8,673 bases of DNA from contig JBBRYY010000127.1 in assembly GCA_038237245.1 (NCBI GenBank), positions 1 through 8,673 of the forward strand. The letters are read 5' to 3'. The position numbers and the translations under genes were made by a program. Under the pieces are notes generated by a model. That model was not told the origin of the DNA. It was given only the letters and a program-made list of their open reading frames with translations, and ran no database searches. Below are positions 1 to 6,255 of this stretch, piece by piece. Each line of letters opens with the position of its first letter. Position 1 is the stretch's first letter. The stretch is from FEN-1250 sp038237245 (lineage in GTDB: Bacteria; Gemmatimonadota; Gemmatimonadetes; Gemmatimonadales; Gemmatimonadaceae).

Positions 1-1
1 A

Positions 2-148
2 CGGCTGGGGGCCAGCGGTTGGCCGGCGGCGATCAATCTGCCGCTCCTGTCGCAGGAGCTCTACGAGTCGACGCGGGTGATGCGGGTGTTCGCGGTGGAA
101 GGGGTGCGGGTGCCGCGGGCGCGGGTGATGGAGTTGCTGGCGACGTAG
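2..148 (+). CDS. C-terminal end of an unidentified protein (5' truncated by the window)
   Basis: An open frame runs from the left edge to a TAG at 146-148 and gives the last 48 residues of a protein. Codons are strongly G/C at the third position, as in the other genes here, which supports coding. The visible tail includes INLPLLSQELYESTRVMRVF and then VPRARVMELLAT; it is mixed helical/strand in character with no cysteine cluster, membrane segment or recognisable motif. I do not recognise the family and assign no function. The next gene on the same strand starts 108 bases later behind its own AT-rich region, so the two are probably not one operon. Confidence 0.55.
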   Translation, partial: RLGASGWPAAINLPLLSQELYESTRVMRVFAVEGVRVPRARVMELLAT

Positions 149-182
149 CTCGGCGCCGGCGCGGCGAACACCCTCTGGCGGG

Positions 183-210
183 CGTCATATACAATTACTT
201 ATATATGGCG
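183..210. promoter_or_regulatory. AT-rich inverted repeat, candidate operator/promoter of the HTH gene
   Basis: Arms CGTCATATA (183-191) and TATATGGCG (202-210) are inverted repeats with one mismatch in nine (a T-G pair), separated by ten bases. They form an AT-rich island in otherwise GC-rich DNA, 46 bases before the GTG of the HTH gene. Hexamers resembling a -10 box lie inside (TACAAT at 190-195 and TATATA at 200-205), but I see no convincing -35. Xre/HigA-type regulators commonly bind palindromes over their own promoter, so autoregulation is the natural inference; no binding is shown. Confidence 0.45.
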
Positions 211-256
211 ACTTGCACATCCCTCGCGATACTAGCACGCGCCGGAGGCACGTCCT

Positions 257-559
257 GTGGCCAAAATCGTAAAGCCTCGCCGCGACCCTTCCCGCGACGA
301 CGGCTCCTCACCCGAAACGCCCGAACACCTTCGCATCCGGTCGGTGCTGATGGAGGTCGCGTGCACGATCATCGTCGATCGCCATTGGACGCAGGAGAGA
401 GCCGCTATCATTTTCGGAGTCACGCAGCCTCGCGTGAGCAATCTCGCACGCGGCAAGTTGCATCTGTTCAGCATCGATGGCCTGATCGAGATGCTGAATC
501 GGGCGGGCGTTCACGTTGAGCTGAATGTTTCCCACATCGCGCGTGCACGCAGGCGGTAG
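257..559 (+). CDS. HigA-like / Xre-family HTH transcriptional regulator (solitary antitoxin-type)
   Basis: A 100-residue protein starting at GTG (257), chosen because GGAGG at 244-248 sits eight bases upstream. Residues 1-22 are charged and probably disordered. Residues 45-67 form a helix-turn-helix, with TQERAAIIFGVTQPRVSNLA as its core, followed by LFSIDGLIEMLNRAGVHVEL. This is the pattern of the HTH_37/HigA2-like antitoxin family, small DNA-binding proteins that usually neutralise a RelE/HigB-type RNase and repress their own operon. In that arrangement the toxin gene normally lies just upstream, but the 108 bases before this start hold no toxin-like frame, and the next gene downstream converges from the other strand. 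It is therefore an orphan antitoxin or a plain regulator. The inverted repeat at 183-210 is its likely operator. Family assignment is by motif resemblance; the function is inferred. Confidence 0.8.
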   Translation: MAKIVKPRRDPSRDDGSSPETPEHLRIRSVLMEVACTIIVDRHWTQERAAIIFGVTQPRVSNLARGKLHLFSIDGLIEMLNRAGVHVELNVSHIARARRR

Positions 560-571
560 TCGCCAGTTCAG

Positions 572-751
572 TCACGAGCGGCCCCCCGCCTCGCGCCCCC
601 GCGCCTCCGCCAGCTTCTTCGCGATTCCCCGGTAAAATCCCGCGTCGCCCAGCTTCTCCTGCTGCTCCAGCGACAGCGCCGCCAGCTCCAGCGCGTACAG
701 CAGATTCCCGAGGTACAGCTCCGCGATGGTCCCGACCGTCTCATCGCTCAC
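572..751 (-). CDS. Small helical hypothetical protein (59 aa), last gene of the FHA-PP2C cluster
   Basis: The frame starts with GTG (751-749), three bases after the PP2C stop TGA, and ends with TGA at 574-572. It encodes 59 residues beginning with SDETVGTIAELYLGNLLYAL and continuing LELAALSLEQQEKLGDAGFY, then a K/R-rich tail. It has no cysteines and no true membrane segment and looks like an amphipathic helical hairpin. The three-base spacing, shared strand and coding-like codon use argue that it is a real, translationally coupled third gene. It is in the same frame as PP2C, so reading through the TGA would fuse the two. I do not recognise the family. Its place suggests a role beside the phosphatase and FHA protein, which is inference only. 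The downstream HTH gene converges, leaving 12 bases between stops and no visible terminator. Confidence 0.6.
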   Translation of the reverse strand: MSDETVGTIAELYLGNLLYALELAALSLEQQEKLGDAGFYRGIAKKLAEARGREAGGRS

Positions 752-754
752 CGC

Positions 755-1531
755 TCACGCCCCCGCCGCCACTCCCGCTCCCGCCCCCGCCCCCTCCGCA
801 TCCAGCGCCACGATCCGCACCACGATCGCCGTGATGTTGTCCAGCCCACCGCGCCCGTTCGCCTCCGAGATCAGCGCCTCCACCACCCGCTGCGCCGCCG
901 CGCGCGAGGAGAGTAGCGTCAGCAGACGACGGTCGTCCACCATCCCCGTCAACCCATCGCTCGCCACCAGGAACGTGTCCCCCTTTCTGAGCTCGCCCGT
1001 GTACGTGTCCGGCTCCACATCCGAGCCCGCACCCACGCACCGCGTGATCACGTTGCTGTAGGGATGGTAGCGCGCCTGCTCCGGCGTCAGGAACCCCGCG
1101 TCCACCTGCTCCTGCACGTACGAATGATCCTTCGTCACCTGCGCCAGCTTCCCGTCGCGAAGCAGGTAAATGCGCGAATCGCCGACCTGTCCGATCAGAT
1201 ACTTGTCCTGACCGATCATGAGGATCGATGCGGTCGTGCCCATCCCCTGCTTGTCAACTTCCGTCAGCGTGCGCTCGTAGATCTCCTGGTTCGCGCGCTT
1301 CAGCGCATCGCTCACCTTCGCGCTCACATCGTCCGTCGTGATGTCGCGTATGACCCGCAGCTCGTCCGACACGATCCGCACCGCCATGTCGCTCGCGATT
1401 TCACCGGCCGCGTGCCCGCCCATGCCATCGGCCACAACGAACAGTCCTCCCGGAGGGTCAGCGAAATAGCTGTCCTCGTTCCCGGAGCGGACCATTCCCG
1501 TATGCGTTGCCTGTCCGACCTCGAGCTGCAC
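755..1531 (-). CDS. PP2C-family Ser/Thr protein phosphatase (Stp/PrpC type)
   Basis: A cytoplasmic, metal-dependent phosphatase of 258 residues that would remove phosphate from Ser/Thr on proteins phosphorylated by Hanks-type kinases. The PPM/PP2C motifs are present in order: RSGNED (15-20), VVADGMGGHAAGE (32-44) with metal ligands D35 and G36, MGTT (97-100), VGDSR (116-120), SDG (191-193, metal ligand D192) and GGLDN (228-232, metal ligand D231). The catalytic core is complete, with no membrane segment. The last 15 residues are a low-complexity Ala/Gly tail. I chose the GTG at 1531-1529 because it overlaps the FHA gene's TAG as TAGTG, a standard coupling arrangement, and because homologues begin just before the RSGNED strand; an upstream start (1591) would lie inside the FHA gene. 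Co-transcription with an FHA protein fits reversible phospho-signalling. No kinase gene is visible here. Confidence 0.95.
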   Translation of the reverse strand: MQLEVGQATHTGMVRSGNEDSYFADPPGGLFVVADGMGGHAAGEIASDMAVRIVSDELRVIRDITTDDVSAKVSDALKRANQEIYERTLTEVDKQGMGTTASILMIGQDKYLIGQVGDSRIYLLRDGKLAQVTKDHSYVQEQVDAGFLTPEQARYHPYSNVITRCVGAGSDVEPDTYTGELRKGDTFLVASDGLTGMVDDRRLLTLLSSRAAAQRVVEALISEANGRGGLDNITAIVVRIVALDAEGAGAGAGVAAGA

Positions 1532-2718
1532 TAGTGACCTGTCATCAGTATGAGTACTCCAGCGACAATCAGTATCAGCACTCCCATCCAAAGCAACAGC
1601 GGTACCGCGCGCGAGGACTTCCTCATCGGAGCCGCCGCCGGCTTCGGCGCCGCACGCTGCCCCGGCTGCGACACCACCGGCGTCTTCATCGCCGCCTTCT
1701 TCGAATCCACCTTGAACGCCGCGATCGCGCGCGTCTGACTCGCACTTCCCGCCTTCGCACCATCCGGCACCCGAAAGATGAACTTAACGCCGCCAAAGCG
1801 CACGTCTGGCGCACCAATCAATGGTGCCTCCCCATCCAGCCGCCGTCCACCCACGTACGTCCCGTTCGTCGATCCCATGTCCACAACGTACCACCCATCT
1901 TCCCGCCGCTGCAGCTTCGCGTGCGAGTCCGACACGCTCTCGTCGGACACGATGATGTCATTGTGCGCACCGCGTCCGACGTGTGCGAGCGGCGAGCGCA
2001 CTTCCATGATCGTCCCCTTCAACAGCCCCGAGCTCATGACCTCGAGCGTCGCCAGCGGCGCACGCGGCGGAGGCGCGCTGTCGGCGTAGAAGCGGAACTC
2101 GTCGTCGCCGATCGTCAGCACATCGCCTCGCCCCAGCAGCGCCGGCGTCACCGCCTGCTCCCCATTCACCAGCACGCCGTTCGTGCTCATGTCGCGAAGA
2201 AGGTAGCCCTCGGGCGACGGGGAGAGCGAGGCATGCTTGCGAGAAACCTCCGTCGATCCCACCACGACATCGCACGTCGGATCGCGACCGAACACGAGCC
2301 CAGCCGCCGGCACCGCATACTCGCGCCCGTCCACCAGGGAGATGATCCGCCCGCCCGTCGCCGCCGTCGGCTTCCCGCTCGGCACCGGAGCTGCACTTTC
2401 CGGCACCCGTACGGACTGCACCAGCTGCGTGTTTCCCCCACGGCTGTCATCGCCAAAAAAAAGCTCCCTGCCCGCGACTTCGATCCTGTCGCCATGGAGC
2501 AAGGGAGCCGGCGCTGCGCCGAGTGCCACGCTATTCACCTTCACGTTTCCGTCGATTCGCCGGGCGACCGTCGAGCCGTCAGCGCCCACGTCCAGCGACG
2601 CGAGGACACCATCGCTTCCATTCCCGCTCAATCGGATCCGCGCCCCCTCCGTCCCTCCAACCGTATTCTCGCCCGCGATCAGCGGATATTGCTGACCATC
2701 CAACTGTATGTAAGGCAT
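1531..2718 (-). CDS. Triple-FHA-domain protein with C-terminal membrane anchor
   Basis: A 395-residue protein; FHA domains bind phosphothreonine peptides and recruit kinase substrates. Three repeats are visible. Residues 1-90 resemble an FHA fold but lack the GR and SxxH motifs, so this copy is probably degenerate. Residues 125-212 form a canonical FHA (GRDPTCDVVV 144-153, SRKHA 159-163, STNG 178-181). Residues 223-318 form a second canonical FHA (GRGAHNDIIV 248-257, SDSHA 263-267, GSTNGTYV 282-289). An Ala/Pro/Lys linker (319-370) follows, then one hydrophobic segment (about 372-391) ending in MTGH, so the FHA domains should face the cytoplasm from a tail anchor. I chose the ATG at 2718-2716 because the first beta strand (PYIQLDGQQY) begins there; the frame stays open upstream to 2871 with non-domain sequence. 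No Shine-Dalgarno is evident. It overlaps the PP2C gene by one base and is the likely first gene of the operon. Confidence 0.9.
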   Translation of the reverse strand: MPYIQLDGQQYPLIAGENTVGGTEGARIRLSGNGSDGVLASLDVGADGSTVARRIDGNVKVNSVALGAAPAPLLHGDRIEVAGRELFFGDDSRGGNTQLVQSVRVPESAAPVPSGKPTAATGGRIISLVDGREYAVPAAGLVFGRDPTCDVVVGSTEVSRKHASLSPSPEGYLLRDMSTNGVLVNGEQAVTPALLGRGDVLTIGDDEFRFYADSAPPPRAPLATLEVMSSGLLKGTIMEVRSPLAHVGRGAHNDIIVSDESVSDSHAKLQRREDGWYVVDMGSTNGTYVGGRRLDGEAPLIGAPDVRFGGVKFIFRVPDGAKAGSASQTRAIAAFKVDSKKAAMKTPVVSQPGQRAAPKPAAAPMRKSSRAVPLLLWMGVLILIVAGVLILMTGH

Positions 2719-2728
2719 CGAGATAGAA

Positions 2729-2759
2729 ACGCGGGGCAAGAGACGCGGGGAACGCGGGG
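2729..2759. repeat. Three direct copies of ACGCGGGG upstream of the FHA gene
   Basis: The octamer ACGCGGGG occurs at 2729-2736, 2743-2750 and 2752-2759, just upstream of the FHA start (2718) in the divergent region shared with the GlsB-like gene. A looser fourth copy (ACGCGCGGGA) follows near 2784. In the FHA transcript it would read CCCCGCGT three times. It may be a regulator site, leader structure or slippage product; its role is unknown. No clear promoter is recognisable in the 151-bp divergent region (2719-2869). Confidence 0.5.
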
Positions 2760-2869
2760 CAGTCTCGGTCCGGAACCGAACGAAACGCGCGGGATCGAGA
2801 TGTCCCGAAGCTACGCCCAGCCCAATGGCGCGGCAAGCACGGGCATTGCTTCCCGCATTACGTTCCAGC

Positions 2870-3142
2870 ATGCCCCTCTGGCTTCACTGGATCGTCCTCG
2901 GCCTCATTGCCGGCACGCTATCGAAGTATCTCATGCCGGGGCGCGACCCCGCCGGCTGCTTCGTCACTGTCGCCCTGGGCATCGTCGGCGCGCTGCTCGG
3001 CGGCTGGATCGGCTCTCACCTCGGCTGGGGCGCCGTGAGCGCGACGGGGTTCAGCATTCGCTCGATCGCTCTCGCGACGCTAGGGGCCATCGTGCTCCTG
3101 CTCGTCGGCCGCCTGGTCTTCGGTCTGCGCCGCCGGACGTAG
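2870..3142 (+). CDS. GlsB/YeaQ/YmgE-family small membrane protein
   Basis: A 90-residue integral membrane protein of the 'transglycosylase-associated' GlsB/YeaQ/YmgE family (UPF0410); despite the historical name, no enzyme activity is established, and members are often linked to general or envelope stress. Three hydrophobic, glycine-rich segments are visible: about residues 5-21 (IVLGLIAGTLSKYL), 30-52 (FVTVALGIVGALLGGWIG) and 65-86 (SIALATLGAIVLLLVGRLVF). The family-typical loop MPGRDPAG follows segment 1, and the protein ends in an RRR cluster that should be cytoplasmic. I chose the ATG at 2870 because it opens directly into the first membrane helix; an upstream in-frame ATG at 2825 would add 15 non-hydrophobic residues. 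There is no good Shine-Dalgarno at either site. It is divergent from the FHA gene and ends 34 bases before uvrA on the same strand, so co-transcription with uvrA is possible. Confidence 0.88.
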   Translation: MPLWLHWIVLGLIAGTLSKYLMPGRDPAGCFVTVALGIVGALLGGWIGSHLGWGAVSATGFSIRSIALATLGAIVLLLVGRLVFGLRRRT

Positions 3143-3176
3143 CCCCGAACGGACACCGCAACCGTTAGATTTACGC

Positions 3177-6071
3177 ATGAAGTCTCACATCGTGGTGCGC
3201 GGCGCGCGGCAGCATAATCTCAAGGGCTTCGATCTCGAGATTCCGCGGCGCAGCTACACGGTGATCACCGGTCCGTCCGGCTCCGGAAAATCCTCGCTGG
3301 CGTTCGATACGATCTACGCGGAGGGGCAGCGGCGGTACGTTGAGTCGCTCTCGGCGTATGCGCGGCAGTTCCTGGAGCGGATGGAGAAGCCGAACGTCGA
3401 CTTCATCGACGGGCTCTCCCCCGCGGTCGCGATCGAGCAATCGAATCCGACGAAGACCTCTCGGTCGACCGTCGGCACCGCCACCGAGATCTACGACTTC
3501 ATGCGGCTCCTTTGGGCGCGCGTCGGCCACACCTTCTGTCCGGTGTGCGATCGAGAGATGAAGCGCGACACGGTGGAGTCGGTGACGAAGGAGGTGCTCG
3601 CGCTCCCCGCCGGGATGCGCTTCTCCGTCGCCTTCCCGCTACGGCTGAGCAATCTGGTTACGCACGATGTCGTCGTCGAGAACCTGCGCGCGCAGGGATT
3701 TCTTCGCGTGGTGATCGAGGGGACGCTCGTGCATCTCGACGAGCTCCCGGCGGGCACCGATGTCACGAAGGCGGCGGAGCTGCTCGTCGTCGTCGACCGG
3801 CTCGTGGTCGCGCCCGAGAGCCGGCAGCGGCTCGCCGACGCGGTGGGCACCGCCTTCCGCGACGGCGATGGCGACTGCGTCGTGCTCCTCGCGGCGCCGC
3901 TGTCGCGGCTCATGTACACCGAGCGCTTCGAGTGCCCGTACGACGGCACACGCGCGCCCACGCCGACGCCGCAGCTTTTCTCGTTCAACAATCCGCGCGG
4001 CGCGTGCGCGACATGCAACGGCTTCGGCGCGGTGCTCGAGTACGACGAGGCGCTCGTCATCCCCTACCCCGACCGCTCGCTGCGCGCAGGCGCGATCGAT
4101 CCGTGGACGAAGCCGCGCTACGATGGCAAGCGGCGCGCGCTCGCCGAGTTCGCGAAGAAGAACGTGATCTCGATGGATGTGGCGTGGAGCGAGATCCCGA
4201 TCGCCGATCGCTACCAGCTGATGTACGCGAAGACGAAGGGCTTCCGCGGGATCATGTCGTTCTTGAAGGAGCTCGAGGCGAAGCGCTACAAGCAATACAT
4301 CCGGATCTTCCTGCGGCAGTATCAAACTGCGCAGGACTGCCCGACCTGTCATGGGGCGAAGCTGCAGAGCGAGGCGCTGCAGGTGCGCATCGCGGGGCGC
4401 ACGATCGCGGACGCGAGCGACATGCCCATCGAGCGACTGGTGCCCTGGCTCGAGACGATGGCGATCTCCGAGTACGAGCAGCAGATTGCCGCGAACATCC
4501 TGCAGGAGGCGCGCAGCCGCTCGCGCTTTCTGCTGGATGTCGGACTTGGCTACCTGACCTTGAATCGCGCGACGCGCACGCTCTCGGGTGGCGAGGCGCA
4601 GCGTATCGGACTGGCGAACTCGCTCGGCTCGAAGCTCGTCGACACACTCTACGTGCTCGACGAGCCGTCGATCGGGCTGCACCCGCGCGACGTCGACCGT
4701 CTGCTCTCGCTGCTCCATCGCCTGCGCGACGGTGGGAACACGGTGCTCGTCGTCGAACACGACCTCGAGGCGATTCGCCGAGCGGATTATATGGTGGAGC
4801 TCGGGCCGGGGAGCGGTGAGCTTGGCGGGCAGGTGGTGTTCGCGGGGCCAATGGCCCGCGCGAGCGAGAGCGCGCTCACGGGTGCGTATCTCAGCGGCGC
4901 GAAGGAGATCGCGCTGCCGGAGAAGCGTCGCCCGCTCGGGCCGCGCTGGCTCACGCTCACGGGCGCGCGCGAGCACAACCTCCGCGGCGTCGACGTCCGC
5001 ATTCCGCTCGGTGCTCTCACGGTGGTGACCGGCGTGTCGGGATCGGGGAAGAGCACGCTCGTGCACGATGTGCTGCTCCGTGCGCTCGAGACGCGGCTCA
5101 CCGGCGAGCACACCGCGAAGCGGCATCTCGGCGAGCGTGTGGGAGGCTTCGACGGCATCACCGGATGGGAGCCGCTCGCCGATGTCGTGTGCATCGATCA
5201 GAGCCCGATCGGGAAATCGCCGCGCTCGAATCCCGTGACGTACGTGAAGGCCTTCGACGAGATCCGCCGCATCTTCGCGGACCAGCCGCTCGCGCGGCAG
5301 AAGCGCTTCGGCGCCGGACACTTCTCCTTCAACGTGAAGGGCGGACGCTGCGAGAACTGCGAGGGCGCGGGCTTTTTGCAGGTCGAGATGGTCTTCATGG
5401 CCGATGTCTTCGTGCCGTGCGACGTGTGCGGTGGCAAGCGCTTCAAGAACGAGGTGCTCGAGGTGAAGGTGCGCGGCAAGAGCGTGTACGATGTGCTCGA
5501 GCTGACCATCGATCAGGCGATAAGATTCTTCCCGCGCGAAGAGAAGCTCGGGCAGGCGCTCTGGCAGCTCCAGCAGGTCGGACTCGGCTACCTCAAGCTT
5601 GGACAGCCGGCACCGACGCTGTCGGGAGGCGAGGCGCAGCGCGTCAAGATCGCGCGCGAGCTGGCGAACGCGGGGAAGACGAAGACGCGCAAGCTCTACG
5701 TGCTCGACGAGCCGACGACGGGACTGCATCTCGAGGACATCCGGAAGCTCGCGCGCGTGTTCGAGCGACTCGTCGACCAGGGACACACGCTCGTGATCAT
5801 CGAGCACAATCTCGACGTCATCAAGCTCGCGGACTGGATCATCGATCTCGGCCCGGAGGCGGGCGACGGCGGCGGCGAGCTCGTGGCGATGGGGAGGCCG
5901 GAGGAGGTGGCGGAGGTGGAGGCCTCGCACACGGGGCGTTGGCTCCGTCCGCTGTTGCACATGGAGGCGCCTGCGGGGGTGGCGAGCGCGCGAAAGGGGG
6001 CTACGTCGAGGCGTGTGGCCGAGGCGACGGCGGAGCGCGGTTCGCTTGACCGTGCCGCGCGGACCGGGTAG
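3177..6071 (+). CDS. uvrA: Excinuclease ABC subunit A (UvrA)
   Basis: The 964-residue damage-recognition ATPase of nucleotide excision repair; a UvrA dimer loads UvrB at lesions before UvrC incision. Both ABC halves are intact: Walker A GPSGSGKS (32-39) with signature LSGGEAQR (469-476) and Walker B LYVLDEP (491-497), then Walker A GVSGSGKST (619-627), signature LSGGEAQR (815-822) and Walker B LYVLDEP (840-846). The C-terminal zinc module has all four cysteines (C725, C728, C748, C751). The first zinc module has C253, C277 and C280, but position 256 is Asp (CPYD) where E. coli has Cys. A further CPVC pair lies at 121-124. The last ~25 residues are an Arg/Ala-rich tail beyond the usual end. 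The ATG at 3177 opens the standard N-terminus (VRGARQHNLKG). No Shine-Dalgarno is visible; TAGATT at 3166-3171 is -10-like and would give a leaderless or nearly leaderless mRNA. A strong terminator follows at 6100. Confidence 0.98.
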   Translation: MKSHIVVRGARQHNLKGFDLEIPRRSYTVITGPSGSGKSSLAFDTIYAEGQRRYVESLSAYARQFLERMEKPNVDFIDGLSPAVAIEQSNPTKTSRSTVGTATEIYDFMRLLWARVGHTFCPVCDREMKRDTVESVTKEVLALPAGMRFSVAFPLRLSNLVTHDVVVENLRAQGFLRVVIEGTLVHLDELPAGTDVTKAAELLVVVDRLVVAPESRQRLADAVGTAFRDGDGDCVVLLAAPLSRLMYTERFECPYDGTRAPTPTPQLFSFNNPRGACATCNGFGAVLEYDEALVIPYPDRSLRAGAIDPWTKPRYDGKRRALAEFAKKNVISMDVAWSEIPIADRYQLMYAKTKGFRGIMSFLKELEAKRYKQYIRIFLRQYQTAQDCPTCHGAKLQSEALQVRIAGRTIADASDMPIERLVPWLETMAISEYEQQIAANILQEARSRSRFLLDVGLGYLTLNRATRTLSGGEAQRIGLANSLGSKLVDTLYVLDEPSIGLHPRDVDRLLSLLHRLRDGGNTVLVVEHDLEAIRRADYMVELGPGSGELGGQVVFAGPMARASESALTGAYLSGAKEIALPEKRRPLGPRWLTLTGAREHNLRGVDVRIPLGALTVVTGVSGSGKSTLVHDVLLRALETRLTGEHTAKRHLGERVGGFDGITGWEPLADVVCIDQSPIGKSPRSNPVTYVKAFDEIRRIFADQPLARQKRFGAGHFSFNVKGGRCENCEGAGFLQVEMVFMADVFVPCDVCGGKRFKNEVLEVKVRGKSVYDVLELTIDQAIRFFPREEKLGQALWQLQQVGLGYLKLGQPAPTLSGGEAQRVKIARELANAGKTKTRKLYVLDEPTTGLHLEDIRKLARVFERLVDQGHTLVIIEHNLDVIKLADWIIDLGPEAGDGGGELVAMGRPEEVAEVEASHTGRWLRPLLHMEAPAGVASARKGATSRRVAEATAERGSLDRAARTG
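5798..6070 (+). repeat. Direct repeat copy 1: 3' end of the live uvrA
   Basis: This stretch of uvrA (from the HNLDVIKLAD region to the stop) reappears in degenerate form at 7492-7757 in the same orientation. Exact shared blocks are 36 bases (5798-5833 = 7492-7527), 22 bases (5884-5905 = 7579-7600) and 38 bases (6033-6070 = 7720-7757). Similarity stops sharply at both outer ends. This copy is intact and in frame. Confidence 0.92.
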
Positions 6072-6099
6072 GGAGGGGTCAGTTCTACGGACGAAGACT

Positions 6100-6133
6100 A
6101 AAGGGTCAGCCTACAGAGGCTGACCCTTTTTTT
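6100..6133 (+). terminator. Rho-independent terminator of uvrA
   Basis: A perfect 12-bp stem, AAAGGGTCAGCC (6100-6111) pairing with GGCTGACCCTTT (6118-6129), encloses the six-base loop TACAGA and runs into seven T residues (6127-6133). It lies 28 bases after the uvrA stop. Read from the other strand it has only a weak three-T tail, so it may partly stop hydrolase transcription as well. Confidence 0.95.
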
Positions 6134-6219
6134 ATCGAGTAGTTGTTCCTCAGAGAACTCGTCTATGAATTCTTTCGCGCGCAAAATGTGTTTGCTCTTC
6201 TCATGTTCCGTCGTGTCGG

Positions 6220-6235
6220 CGCATGCACGCATGCG
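6220..6235. repeat. Short perfect inverted repeat between uvrA and the hydrolase gene
   Basis: CGCATGC (6220-6226) and GCATGCG (6229-6235) are perfect inverted arms with a two-base AC spacer. The site lies 21 bases past the stop of the minus-strand hydrolase gene. There is no T tract on either side, so it is not a classical terminator. A protein-binding dyad or a chance palindrome are both possible. Confidence 0.4.
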
Positions 6236-6255
6236 AGTCGCTTGTGAATGCGTTG

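Noticed and set aside
1507..3168. A 553-codon plus-strand open frame opposite the FHA gene
   Set aside because: The translation is Arg/His-rich and featureless. The minus strand encodes recognisable FHA domains and the GlsB-like gene explains the right part, so it is a shadow.
3639..5960. A 773-codon minus-strand open frame opposite uvrA
   Set aside because: It mirrors uvrA codon bias in high-GC DNA; the translation is Arg/Leu/Ala-rich with no domain, and the plus strand is clearly UvrA.
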